Assembly: GCA_035048485.1 (NCBI GenBank)
Contig: CM068580.1
Span: 42,211,585-42,275,584, forward strand
DNA length: 64,000 bases
Direction: 5' to 3'
From: Pteria penguin
Taxonomy: Eukaryota; Mollusca; Bivalvia; Pterioida; Pteriidae
Every line of letters begins with the position of its first letter. Positions within the stretch are counted from its first letter, which is position 1. The notes under the pieces are model-generated. The model made no database searches. It had not been told where the DNA came from and saw only the letters and a list, made by a program, of their open reading frames with translations. Both the position numbers and the translations under genes were made by a program. This document shows, piece by piece, positions 26,188-39,300 of the stretch.

Positions 26188-29100
26188 GTTGTTGTTGTTG
26201 TTGTTACTTTTTTGTAGATATGAACTTCAAATGAGTTACACTAAATGAATTTTAAGTATAGGACCGTTTCTTAAATATATGGTTTTGTTCTTGGTTCTAT
26301 TTATAATACAATTTCTCGTAAAAGGATACCCTTATTTAAAAGCAATCTGATAATTTCCAATTTTGTCATGTGGTCCTCTGGTAATCAATGTTGGTCCGTT
26401 CGGACTTCTTAATGTTTTATTATGATCCCTACTTTCAATCATTTGGTCTAAACAGGTTTTAGTCTTAATATCAATACTAAATGTATATGGTACTTACTGT
26501 AGTACATAATTCTAAAAAGAGTTTTCAAAGGCTCTGTGAGTGATCTTAAACGATGGAAGGAATATTAACTCATTCTCAGTGAGAGCAGAAAAGAAAATTG
26601 ACTCCAGAACAAACAGTAACTTGATATGGTTGTCAAATGACGATATAAAGTCTCCAGTATAGAAAGAGATGATCAAGTAAATGTAGAAATGTGATGGAAG
26701 ACCCAAAGTCTACCATAGCGATGTACAAATATATAAAGGGAAACGTATAATGAAGGACCATATGAAGATCTTCCTCATTCAACGAATATTTATTAAAATT
26801 TACTTCACCGAACTATAGAGGAAATAGAACATACGTGTACAAAGCAGCCATATTTGATGAGGAAACTACTATGAAATTAATGAAACTGTTAATAGTACTT
26901 ATTTCTTTAATTATGCACTAAGAACTTTATCACATAAATTTTAAATTGAATACAGGTATATACTTACCAAATTTCATACGGATCTGATTAAGTTGAAGAA
27001 CCGAATCCTAGGGTGAATGAATGAGATATAGAATTAGAAAATGCAGAAACATTTCTACGACTAGAGGTCATTCATTGCATTAGAAATGTGAAATTTTGAA
27101 ATGTTATTTTGAAAAGCAAAGAAGAAAGTGTCAGACGGTAAACATTGAAAATTGTAAAAATGGTAACGGAAGATAACTCGATTATTGCATCAACAATATG
27201 GATACAGATTTTTCCACATTCGGAACGCACTCGTCCTTCGTTGGTGAAGGGTGAGGTGTTCCGATTGATATTTCAGATGACCTCACACTGAATTACTTAT
27301 CATACAGAATACATATCCCACTTCTTTGTAACAAAACAGAAAATTTATGTTATGTAGTTATACCTTATACAAAGATTGTCAATATTGGCTGGTATGGATC
27401 ATGCAGTTTTAGAGTGTTCGGCCTGTAACCTGACGGTCGTATGTTAAACCCCGTGATAATCTATTTTTGTCCAGTGATGGAGACATTAAAATTGAGTTTT
27501 GGTGGCAGGATCAGACAATGGAACATCAAAGCCATCATATGGACACGACTGGATCCGATACATGCATGTTTCTGTCCATCTAAACATGTAGCTTTCACAA
27601 TGCAACATGCTTTACCGTTTGGGGATTTTTAAATACTTAGTGCAACATCCAATGAAACAGTACTTTATTTGGATTAAATCGGCTTGTAAACTTCTCACTT
27701 CCAAAATATCGAAGTCTGAACTTTATTTTTAATAACAATTTTCAGGGTTATATTGATATTTTTTTTATATGTTAATATGATTTATAACTGTAAATAGAAT
27801 TAAAACTTTCATGTCATGGAATATCAAGTACAGTTGAACCTGCCTTAAAGGTCACATGTATAAAGCAATCACCTGTCATAAGCCACCACCTTTCTCTTTT
27901 CCTTACAGCTAATTGTCTACACAAAATCAACATGTAATATTAGGTCACCTGCCTAAAGTGAATACTCTTCAACTCTCCCTTTAGTGGTCGCTTTTCAACC
28001 CTCCCTTTATTGACCTTTTAAACAGGTTTGACTGAATTCCAGGTTTTAACTTGAAACTCTCCCATAAATGTGATCTCTGAACACACTCGTGATTTAACTG
28101 TACCTACATGGATCTTCCGTGCTGTCGTCGTGTCCCCTGATTGGTAGGCTTCCTTGATGTCGTGGAACATCGAACCAAGAAATGGCGACATGATAGGATT
28201 GTCAAGTCCTAAACTTAATGCTGGCAGTAAAAGCTACAATGGACCAAATTAAAATCGGGAAGTATATTTATCAAAGTCGTATCTGTCAAATTAGGAATTT
28301 CGACTTAAAAATATTTTTACGATTTGCATATTATAAATTATTTCTAAAAAAAATCCATATAATATAAGTGAACAAAAACTTAACCATAAACATTGAACGA
28401 TATGCGTCATCACTTTCCGTGAAAGAGCATATTTCAGGTGTAGCTCGTATTGCATGTCGACTTTATTTAGTGAATTCTGAGTGCGGTTTTAAAAATGTGA
28501 TGCAAAAAAAAAATATTATTCTGAGACATTACATTTGTATGTTGAAAAAGGTATCGAGATGTTTTACTGACTGTGTCTGTACCGAAGAGGATGTCTAAAT
28601 CTGGTTTGAGTCTGCTACAGTAATATGCACTTGCTAGATCTGGAGTGGAATGCTTCATCCCAGCTAAAGTCGGAATTCTCGCAATACCTTGTCGCATCAC
28701 TTCCTCGTCCTTTACTGCGACAGAACAAGATTTATGAAATACAAAGAAGATCTGCTCATTAGAATTCGTTCAAGTTAAACAAAATAAGCTTTAGTAGCTC
28801 GTCCAAGTTGTTGAATTGTGTTTTGAAACCCAAATGTCACATGTACCGCGTGCCACCCTCTTACAGAGCGCCCTTTATGTCTATCCAGGACAAGTTTCGT
28901 ACAAGAGAAAATTAAGAAAACATGTACAATAAAGATCAAATCATGTTCCTATACAACGCTGATAAAACAAAGCAACATTAGGAAGTACAAGATCAGCAAA
29001 AAGAGACACATCTCTATCAATGTTCATCACAACTTTACGTTACTCTCACAATGTCCCTGTAACTCAATAACTACCACAGTGGTCATTATGGTTCCTTGGA

Positions 29101-30403
29101 AACCACAAGAGAGAGCACGTGACCGGAAGGTTTAAGTGTCTCCTAGTTGGCTGGCCAAATCCGACACGAAATACCCACATTTCCCTCCAATAAATCTAGT
29201 GATATTAGCTTAACAGATCATAGCTTTGAACAAGGCGTTCTACTTTGTATTTATTTTAGTTGGAATGACATATTCTTCTTCCATATATGCTCACTGAATG
29301 TTTCTTAATCAAATTAACAAGATTTTCTGAAAATATAAGATAACCTTTCGATATTTTCGGATTTTTTAGCTTGAGCAAAAGAAGTTCAATCTTCTGTCAT
29401 AGATACATGTAATTTTTTATTTACAGTATCATATGTACATTAATACAGAACTATAATAAATGATATACTAGTATACTACTTACAGTAGACGTTAGTCATG
29501 AAGTCTATGCTATAGTAGTACATGGGTAAGCGTGGTGCACACGCCGATACCTCCCGCAAATACTCCACCAATGCCGCTATACAATGGAAAATAGGACCAA
29601 ATTTATATCTGTACTGTCTATCAAAATACAAATTATGGATGGTGTACATAACATAAATGAATAACATGCCATAATATATTCAGTAGATGATTATGATACA
29701 TAGACCTACGTTCGATATAACTGTCCTATGACATATTTGTAATTTGGAAAATTGAAACATGCATGAATGATTATATGTTTTAATTTTCCAAATTACAAAT
29801 ATGTTATAGGATATAACCCTACAAAGTTTCTTGAGTAAAGTGTTTCTCATTTACACCTACTGTCCGCTTTGATTGTTTTGTTATTTTCGACCATTTTAGA
29901 GCTACGTCCCCTTTCCGGACCGAATAGTACAAAATTTTAGTCATGGAAGGCTACAACTCCGTCCCCTTTCTTTAAAAAAATTCTTGATCCGCCTATGTAC
30001 TGCCATGTTTTCATTCTTATATTTACCATCCCTAAGTACACTTTCTCTTCAACATGACAGTACCTTCATCTCGTGGCTTGAAGTACGCCGGACACACAGC
30101 TGCTATTGCCTGTACGCCTATGTCCTGGGCGTGACGTGCCTGTAAGATGTTGATAGGTAAAGTAATAAACATTTCCTTCATCCTGTAATTAGTTAAAACC
30201 ACTTATTACTGTGTAACTTTCAGTTTTACTTAATTCAGTCCTGCCATGAAATTTTAAGATGTAATTTGCACAACTTACATAACTTTATCATAAAAGTGTG
30301 ATATATACTGAAAATATGCAATTCAACACATGAAGGTTCAATTACATGAGTCATCTCACAGAAATTTCTGCCACTTACTATTCTTTCATATTGTTTATGC
30401 TCC

Positions 30404-30475
<72 letters not shown>

Positions 30476-33400
30476 TGTATTTCATGTTTCAAGGATAGCT
30501 TCAGATGTGTCACGAAAAAAACCCATTTCTCTGTTTTGGTTAACTTCGAAGCTTTTAAAATACGTCAATACTTTGCAAATCTAAGAAATATTGTTTTGCA
30601 TCCTTGTAGGTACATATATTTTACATTTAGATAATTACCAATGTCATGGTGTCTCTAAGATTGTTCATCCCAATATGTAAGATTATAGGAAGTCTAAAAG
30701 TACAGAAGAAACATATTCTGCAGTTAATTATATTACAAGAAACAATGTCCACGCTGCAAAATACATGTAGCCGGCATACACCCAAAACCTGTGGGCAGTA
30801 CACAATCAAAGTACTGATAGTACATAAAGACAGGGCCATTTTACTAATATTTGTCGTTTGCCTATTGCAAGAGAGCAAGAAGTTATTGCAATTTTCACAA
30901 CTGAATTCTGTTGTATATATCATTATATATATGGTAGGAAATCAGACTGTCTGAGTGAGTACTTAAGCACATTGTCAAGCAAAAAAAAAAAAAAAGAATA
31001 CCTCTAGCCAAATCAACCTGCAAACAAAACTTCTTTAGCAACTAGATAATACTTTGATAGCACTAAAAGATATCCTGAAATATTTAAGTAATTACATACA
31101 CAAACAATCGGAAGTCCGTCATTTATAATCAACCGTCACAAGGAGAAATGCCCACTGTAAGTCACGAGACTTTAAAGCTTTCAAACGTACACTTACGTAT
31201 ACGCATGAATGTTTCCGTTATAAAATTTTCGTGAAATTTATATAAACACACATAAGTCCGTTATGAATTTTTACTATTTGTATTTCTTAATTCCGTTATC
31301 ATCACAGATTTGAAAACTTGAAGCGTATTCTCTGCGTTTATACTAAAAGGTTCTTCTTTGAAGGACCTGGCAATAGACGAATGGTCCCGTCTATGGCATT
31401 TCGTCTAAAATCACATAAGTCCCACCGAAGTCTGTAAGCAGACACTAATCTCGTATCAAGTATCAGAGAAAGGATAGTTTAAGTAAAGTAGTCTCTTGCA
31501 AGTACGCAATTGCATTCACGTCATTTGAGATTGAAACAGTTGGAATTGTGACTATAGTTAAAATTTCACATTCAACAATCTCGCATTTTAAAGGCTTTTC
31601 AAATGTAAGAAAAAAAAAACAACAAAAATAAGAACTTCATCCATAGGGGGTAATACCTAAAGGTGACCTCAAACTATTTTGAATGAATACTTGCGTCTGA
31701 AATCCAAAAACATGAATATTTCAATGATTTATTTTAAACTTTACGTAGTAATTATTGAGTCCTGCTTTTGAATAACGACTTATGTCTAATGTTTGTATGA
31801 AGGGGAGAATAAAAAATCTTTGGCATTCTCAAGATGAATCACTTAACGTCAGAAACATAAATCAGTTTATGAAATATTCACATCTTGTAAATGTAATTAT
31901 TTTTGGAAAACAATACGATATTTGACTAAAGTTATGTAGTATATAAATGTATATAAAGCATACGTTCCAGATGCTGCATTTGTCCACTTTACGGCCAAAT
32001 CTTTTCGCTCGTCCACAGTTAAGGACATTCCCTCGCCCGATGTACCGTTTACTGAGAAATGTAAAATTAACATTTTTATGGTTGATATCATCACATGTTC
32101 CGAGCAATTCCATATTACAGCTCGTTTAAAGTCATCCATAATTATATGATGCACATTACCTTTTTACTAAAATATTTTTCAAAATCAAGAACTAGATATG
32201 CATCGACGGTGTCGTAAATACTTTTGTTTTGTTTTGTCTTGATTTTCTTTTTTATTTTGTTTTCATTTTGGTTTTTTGTTTGTTCTTTGATGCAGGTAAC
32301 AACAGAAAATACTGACAGAATGCTTGCGAAAATGCACTTTTCCATCCAAATTTTCTGTTGATACATGCATCAAACGATACAAAATATGATTCATTTCTTA
32401 ATGCGTTGGTAAGGGGAGATAAGTGAAAAGGAACATGTAGAATGTGCTTACCGAACAAACATTTGAACTTCTGTGCGTCTTTGAGATATTGAAAACATCC
32501 TTGAAAATCAAAATCAAATAGTACATCTCTGAAAGATAAAACAGAACAAACGTGGGTGTAACAAATGCTAGAAGAGTACAACGATGCACCTAATTAAGAC
32601 GAAATTCTCTAAAGCAAGACAGACAGACAAATGAGTAGATAGGTGATAAGACGGACAGACCAATCCTATACATGTACATGCTTTTGAATATTTCTGAATG
32701 GAAAGTGATTATAAATATATCTCATAAAGTTGACATATTTCCTGGAAATATCGCTGTATGATCTGTAATCAGTGGTAGATTTGGAATTTGTTCACAGGAG
32801 GCAATGTGTAAAAGTACTGATCGATCGATTGATTCTTATTTAACGTCACTCCACTATCACGTATATGGTGACGGTATCTTTCTGGTGCATTGCACAGAAA
32901 TTTATTCCACCCGAAGTAACGTTAGTGAGGGATCGTTTACGTACCACGCCTACCGTGACTCGAGACCTAGCTTTACACTGTCTCATCCGAAAGACAGGAC
33001 ACCGGTGTGCCCACGGCGGGAGTCGAACCCAAGACCTCTCGGTCACGAGCCAAGCACATAATCCACTGAGTTACATCGGCTCTGTTTGGAAGAAAAATGA
33101 AGGGATTGTTTCATTATATCACCTTATAATATTATGGTGATTGCCAGTGTATAGTGGCAGAGGCAAACAGAGTGTAGGAGGAGACGAGATTCGGCACAGA
33201 TCTTGAATCTAGATCGAAGCAGAAAGGACAAGGGGAAGTTATTCCTATCGACCACCAAGGCCAATGAAAACTTAAATAAATTAACTATTAGTAAATATAA
33301 ATTACTAACGTATTGATCTATCGATCGAACTAACGGCGAAGAAGTAATTTTTTGTGATCAAAACATGTACGAATTTGAGGCTATCCATAATGGGGTCTCT

Positions 33401-33868
33401 ATACACATGTAAGCACGTGTATTTTATCATAAATGTATATAAAACATGTGTATTTACGGTCATTACGGGTATTACATTTAATTAACCGCCCCTCCCCCAT
33501 GCTCGAATCAATTTGAATTTGAATTATGTAAACCACAAGAAAATTGTTGTGCAAAAGTTTCGTTCAAATTCACATGATACCGTATATGGCGGACAAAGCC
33601 AGAAGGTAGTGACAGGAATTCAAATTTCTTTAAGCTTTTCTGCCTTCATCTTTTCTGGATCCAACACTCAATATTTAGAATGTGAAGCCGATAATTCAGT
33701 ATAAGTAGATATATACATTTTTCAATGAAACTTTAAAATATTAATTTTAAAGTTGCTATAGGTAGGCTTAACTTGTTTTTAACTTTTAATAATACATATA
33801 TCGTTACAGAGGGACCCTCTCTACAGCCTTAATATCCAGGACTGAGAGGGAGCGGAGGGGTCATCTTT

Positions 33869-33902
<34 letters not shown>

Positions 33903-34138
33903 GAGTCTGAGCTTCTGTTTAAACTATAAATTTTAAACTAAACGCAAGAATATCATGAATATGGGGTGTGAATGTTACGAACTTCGACATTAATGAAATA
34001 TCTTCAGAATACTTACCCTTCAGAGTTCATAGGAGTGTAAGGGGCACCCGAGTGTCCTTCGACTCTGAACGCCCTGGATTGACACTGAAAGAGATAAAGC
34101 TTGTAGCAGTTGTCGAACGTACTTACATCATGTGTCAT
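25044..34138 (-). CDS. NPL-like: N-acetylneuraminate lyase-like, tandem copy 1
   Basis: Ten exons read on the minus strand: 34084-34017, 32528-32452, 32051-31964, 30693-30639, 30139-30064, 29576-29484, 28714-28572, 28233-28108, 27007-26968, 25186-25044 (TGA). They total 909 nt in one frame (302 residues). The N-terminus is uncertain: ATG at 34138 is in frame with exon 1 either by read-through (320 residues) or across a 42-bp GTAAGT intron; a separate short exon upstream, as in copy 2, is also possible. Family (class I aldolase, TIM barrel, DHDPS/NAL): cleaves sialic acid to N-acetylmannosamine and pyruvate in the cytosol. Visible hallmarks are VNGTSGEG (carboxylate loop), LPMYYYSIDF (catalytic Tyr), AGMKHS (Schiff-base Lys), FGTDT and GGVRLPL near the C-terminus. 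The donor after FGTDT is GTCAGT, a weaker form. Seven exon lengths equal those of copy 2, so the two arose by tandem duplication. Confidence 0.88.
25430..25545 (+). repeat. Dispersed repeat, ACATCAGAGTGAT family
   Basis: ATACATCAGAGTGATTGAGATGGGTGTCTTAAGAAG matches, with changes, 60760-60800 and 62998-63035. It lies in the last intron of lyase copy 1. Confidence 0.55.
26140..26205 (+). repeat. (TTA)n-(GTT)n microsatellite
   Basis: Trinucleotide run switching from TTA to GTT in an intron of lyase copy 1. Confidence 0.95.
29715..29817. repeat. Long imperfect hairpin in an intron of lyase copy 1
   Basis: The left arm (29715-29760, ...ACATATTTGTAATTTGGAAA...) and right arm (29774-29817, ...TTTCCAAATTACAAATATGT...) are reverse complements over about 43 bases with a few mismatches; the loop is about 14 bases. 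A snap-back MITE is most likely; a pre-miRNA-like transcript is possible because the arm length fits. Confidence 0.8.
29885..29998 (+). mobile_element. Partial MITE-like repeat, same family as 22562-22776
   Basis: Shares the CCGGACCGAATAGTACAAAA-type core and ends in GATCCGCCTATG, the GGCGGAT-type terminus in inverse orientation. The left end is missing. Confidence 0.6.
30405..30474 (+). repeat. (TTA)n microsatellite
   Basis: About 23 uninterrupted TTA units in an intron of lyase copy 1. It produces spurious poly-Leu and poly-Ile frames on the two strands. Confidence 0.97.
32815..33082 (-). mobile_element. tRNA-derived SINE (second family)
   Basis: Read on the minus strand from 33082, the head looks like a tRNA: AACTCAGTGGATTATG (A-box and D-arm), a pairing anticodon stem CTTGG/CCGAG around loop CTCGTGA, and GGGTTCGACTCCC (B-box and T-arm). 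The acceptor stem is poorly paired, so it is not a functional tRNA. The body extends to about 32815. It lies in the first or second intron of lyase copy 1. A decayed body copy is at 8235-8350. Confidence 0.75.
33869..33905 (+). repeat. (GA)n microsatellite
   Basis: GA dinucleotide run with one GGGA interruption. Confidence 0.95.
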
Positions 34139-35590
34139 GTCGCGTTGAAATCCATTTATACAGTACCTACCACAGCGACATTCCTGATAAAGCTATGCTT
34201 CAATAGCCTCTCCAGACATCGTTTATGCATTTTGAAAGTAATATTGTGGCATGCAATGTCGTTTCAATGCCCGAAACCTTCCGAATGTGCAAGCACGAAG
34301 AGTAGGAAGATAAAGCGAGAGTTATCTTCTCTTGCATAGTTAATATGTAAGACGCAGTCGACTCAGATTTTTTCTTTGGTCTTAAAATTTTGTATGAAAT
34401 TAGATATCATACTATGTACTTTAAGCTGTTTGAGAAAAGTAAAGACATGAATTTTTTCTTGTTCAATAATAGCAGACATAAAAAGAAGACAAGTAGTTTA
34501 ACTGCCTCATACACACACCTTAAATTCTAAGGGAAAGGGGGGGGGGGGGTTGACTAACCACATAAACTCTACTGTGCCTGGGTTCTTCGATGATCACAAT
34601 GTATTTTCATCAGTAATATTTGGGTAGAGGGGAACATATACACTTAATACATGGCGGATGCGACATGCAGCGTAAGGAAATCATTGCCCGGACCACCAAC
34701 CCGGTGCGCCAGGAAATCGTAATTAATTTGAATACTTCTTACGCTATAAACAAGATTATAATACATATCTATCAATTTCACTTCGTTGTAAGTAAACTGA
34801 TGACAATATTTATATACAGTAATAAATATTAAAATTTGATAGAGAATTTATGACAAAATCAAGAAAAATAACTCCGACGGAGAAATAATTTTCAAGAAGT
34901 CATATCTCTTATGAAAACTCCTGAATTGTGTCAAAGAGAATCGGTACTTAAAATTGGTATGTATTCTGAAATTGATATTCAGGGGTAAATTAAGCCATCA
35001 GCAGTTAAATAAAGGACTGGGGTTTGGTAAAGAGATAAGGAGGGGAACATACTTGGTTTATGACGAGAAAAAACTTTTCACACAAGCCTATTGAGTGTTA
35101 CTGAAGCAATACATGTCCCCCACCGGTTTTCATAAATCATGACCAAGCTCGAACTTAATCTGTGACTCATTGATGCAAAGCTACATACCAGATTTCAAGT
35201 CGATAACTTAAATGATTGCATAAAGTCCGGAAGACCAAAGTGCCCAGACAGACGGACACTATCAAAGGTACCCAACAAAGTCGTTCAGATGATTTTACAA
35301 TACGATTCTCTTTATTCTCGTGTAAAAAGAAACGCACGGTATATAATACAACCGCAAGTATTTTAATGGATTATGAAATGCATACGACACCAAGGATAAT
35401 TAAAACCTCTCCTTTTTAAAAGTGAACATGATTTATCGGCTATAATAATTTCTCAGTCATTAGAGATATTGTTCCTGCATTGTTCCTCCACCCTGGTAAA
35501 ATGAGCTTAGTATGGCATCCCCTTTCGAATTATACGATGGAACTTGTAACTAAGAATTAAATGATTTAATTAGAACATTAGCGAAACATG
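34139..35590. other. Upstream region of lyase copy 1; no other gene seen
   Basis: A TATAAAT on the minus strand around 34157 sits close upstream of the ATG at 34138, too close for a standard TATA box serving that ATG. A G run occurs near 34538-34549. Otherwise only short frames without motifs are present. Confidence 0.4.
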
Positions 35591-35804
35591 GTAGGTTGGT
35601 AGGAAAGTGGGTAGGTAGGTAGGTAGGTAGGTAGGTAGGTAGGCAGGCAGGCAGACAGACAGACAGACAGACAGGTAGGTAGGTAGGTAGGTAGGTAGGT
35701 AGGTAGGTAGGTAGGTAGGTAGGTAGGTAGGCAGGCAGGCAGACAGACAGACAGGCAGACAGACAGACAGACAGACAGGTAGGTAGGTAGACAGGCAGGC
35801 AGGC

Positions 35805-35838
<34 letters not shown>

Positions 35839-35971
35839 ATGCAAAAATACATACATACATACATACATACATACATACATACATACATACATACATACAT
35901 ACATACATACATACATACATACATACACACATACATACATACATACACAGACAGACAGACAGATAAGAGAT
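35591..35971 (+). repeat. Compound tetranucleotide microsatellite
   Basis: Successive blocks of GTAG, GCAG/ACAG, GTAG again, ACAG, ATAG and ATAC tetranucleotides, each related to the next by one base change. Three long minus-strand frames rich in Cys/Leu/Val/Tyr are artefacts of this tract. Confidence 0.97.
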
Positions 35972-36357
35972 ATAAGGCAATATTCAAATAATTCCTTTAT
36001 TTGCAACATTTAGAACATTGTTTGATTTTCACTTGAACGGTTCCAATATACACGATTGTCAACAAAGCACACGAATGCCTTAAGATGAAAATGAGTGCTT
36101 ATCATGATTATATACGTACCATCAATTATGACAATCAAACCAACAAACGGTTCATTTCTAGAATGAAGGTACTGTCATTCTGGGGGAAATTGTATACCAG
36201 AAGAGCATTTCTTGATAACTGTAATAGTTTTCCCCAGGGAAAAGTTATGCTGGGTCGATTTTTCGTTGGGGAGAAGGTATTTTTTTCGAGGGAAAAGATA
36301 ACCTATGCAGGAAAAGTCTATGCTACAACAATGGTTTGATTTTGATTGTTTGTTCTT

Positions 36358-39300
36358 CGTATGACCATTTCCGTCATGTAACGTGTTGATACAATGACCA
36401 TTTCCGTCATGTAACGTGTTGATACACTGACCATTTCCGTCATGTAACGTGCTGATATAATAACCATCTCCGTCATGTAACGTGTTGATATAATGACCAT
36501 CTCCGTCATGTAACGTGTTGATACAATAACCATCTCCGTCATGTAACGTGTTGATACAATGCACATTTCCTTCATGTAACGTGTTGATACAATAACCATC
36601 TCCGTCATGTAACGTGTTGATACAATGACCATCTCCGTCATGTAGTAACGTGTTGATACAATGACCATTTCCGTCATGTAACGTGTTGATACAATGATCA
36701 TCTCCGTCATGTAACGTGTTGATACAATGACCATCTCCGTCATGTAACGTGTTGATACAATGCACATCTCCGTCATGTAACGTGTTCATACAATGACCAT
36801 TTCCGTCATGTAACGTGTTGATACAATGACCATTTCCGTCATGTAACGTGTTGATACAATGACCATCTCCGTCATGTAGCGTGTTGATACAATAGCCATC
36901 TCCGTCATGTAACGTGTTGATACAATGCACATTTCCTTCATGTAACGTGTTGATACAATAACCATCTCCGTCATGTAACGTGTTGATACAATGACCATCT
37001 CCGTCATGTAGTAACGTGTTGATACAATGACCATTTCCGTCATGTAACGTGTTGATACAATGATCATCTCCGTCATGTAACGTGTTGATACAATGACCAT
37101 CTCCGTCATGTAACGTGTTGATACAATGCACATCTCCGTCATGTAACGTGTTGATACAATGACCATTTCCGTCATGTAACGTGTTGATACAATGACCATT
37201 TCCGTCATGTAACGTGTTGATACAATGACCATCTCCGTCATGTAGCGTGTTGATACAATAGCCATCTCCGTCATGTAACGTGTTGATACAATGACCATTT
37301 CCGTCATGTAACGTGTTGATACAATGACCATTTCCGTCATGTAACGTGTTGATACAATGACCATCTCCGTCATGTAACGTGTTGATACAATGAATATCTC
37401 CGTTATGAAACGTGTTGATACAATGACCATCTCCGCCATGTAACGTCTTGATACAATGACCATCTTCGTCATGTAACGTGTTGATACAATGACCATCTCC
37501 GTCATGTAACGTGTTGATACAATGACCATCTCCGCCACGTAACGTGTTGATACAATGACCATCTCCGTCATGTAACGTGTTGATACAATGACCATTTCCG
37601 TCATGTAACGTGTTGATACAATGACCAATTCCGTCATGTAACGTGTTAATATAATGACCATCTCCGTCATGTAACGTGTTGATACAATGCACATCTCCTT
37701 CATGTAACGTGTTGATACAATGACCATCTCCGCCATGTAACGTGTTGATACAATGAACATCTCCGTCATGTAACGTGTTGATACAATGACCATCTCCGTC
37801 ATGTAACGTGTTGATACAATGACCATTTCCGTCATGTAACGTGTTGATACAATGACCATCTCCAACATGTAACGTCTTGCTATAATAATCATCTCCGTCA
37901 TGGAACGTGTTGATACAATGACCATCTCCGTCATGTAATGTGTTGATACAATGACCATCTCCGCCATGTAACGTGTTGATACAATGCCCATCTCCGCCAT
38001 GTAACGTGTTGATACAATGACGATCTCCGTCTTGTAATGTGTTGATACCATGCACATCTCCTTCATGTAACGTGTTGATACAATGACCATCTCCGCCATG
38101 TAACGTGTTGATACAATGAACATCTCCGTCATGTAACGTGTTGATACAATGACCATCTCCGTCATGTAACGTGTTGATACAATGACCATCGCCGCCATGT
38201 AACGTGTTGATACAATGACCATTTCCGTCATGTAACGTGTTGATACAATGACCATTTCCGTCATGTAACCTGTTGATACAATGACCATCTCCGCCATGTA
38301 ACGTGTTGATACAATGACCATCTCCGTCATGTAACGTGTTGATACAATAACCATCTCCGTCATGTAACGTGTTGATACAATGACCATTTCCGTCATGTAA
38401 CGTGTTGATACACTGACCATTTCCGTCATGTAACGTGCTGATATAATAACCATCTCCGTCATGTAACGTGTTGATATAATGACCATCTCCGTCATGTAAC
38501 GTGTTGATACAATAACCATCTCCGTCATGTAACGTGTTGATACAATGCACATTTCCTTCATGTAACGTGTTGATACAATAACCATCTCCGTCATGTAACG
38601 TGTTGATACAATGACCATCTCCGTCATGTAGTAACGTGTTGATACAATGACCATTTCCGTCATGTAACGTGTTGATACAATGATCATCTCCGTCATGTAA
38701 CGTGTTGATACAATGACCATCTCCGTCATGTAACGTGTTGATACAATGCACATCTCCGTCATGTAACGTGTTCATACAATGACCATTTCTGTCATGTAAC
38801 GTGTTGATACAATGACCATTTCCGTCATGTAACGTGTTGATACAATGACCATCTCCGTCATGTAGCGTGTTGATACAATAGCCATCTCCGTCATGTAACG
38901 TGTTGATACAATGACCATTTCCGTCATGTAACGTGTTGATACAATGACCATTTCCGTCATGTAACGTGTTGATACAATGACCATCTCCGTCATGTAACGT
39001 GTTGATACAATGAATATCTCCGTTATGAAACGTGTTGATACAATGACCATCTCCGCCATGTAACGTCTTGATACAATGACCATCTCCGCCATGTAACGTG
39101 TTGATACAATGAACATCTCCGTCATGTAACGTGTTGATACAATGACCATCTCCGTCATGTAACGTGTTGATACAATGACCATCGCCGCCATGTAACGTGT
39201 TGATACAATGACCATTTCCGTCATGTAACGTGTTGATACAATGACCATTTCCGTCATGTAACCTGTTGATACAATGACCATCTCCGCCATGTAACGTCTC

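Noticed and set aside
30235..30584. Poly-Ile and poly-Leu frames
   Set aside because: Both come from the (TTA)n microsatellite read on opposite strands.
33004..33082. Possible functional tRNA gene on the minus strand
   Set aside because: The acceptor stem does not pair and there is no normal 3' end; it continues into a SINE body.
35550..36009. Three overlapping ~140-codon frames rich in Cys, Leu, Val and Tyr
   Set aside because: Translation of a compound tetranucleotide microsatellite; no unique coding sequence.
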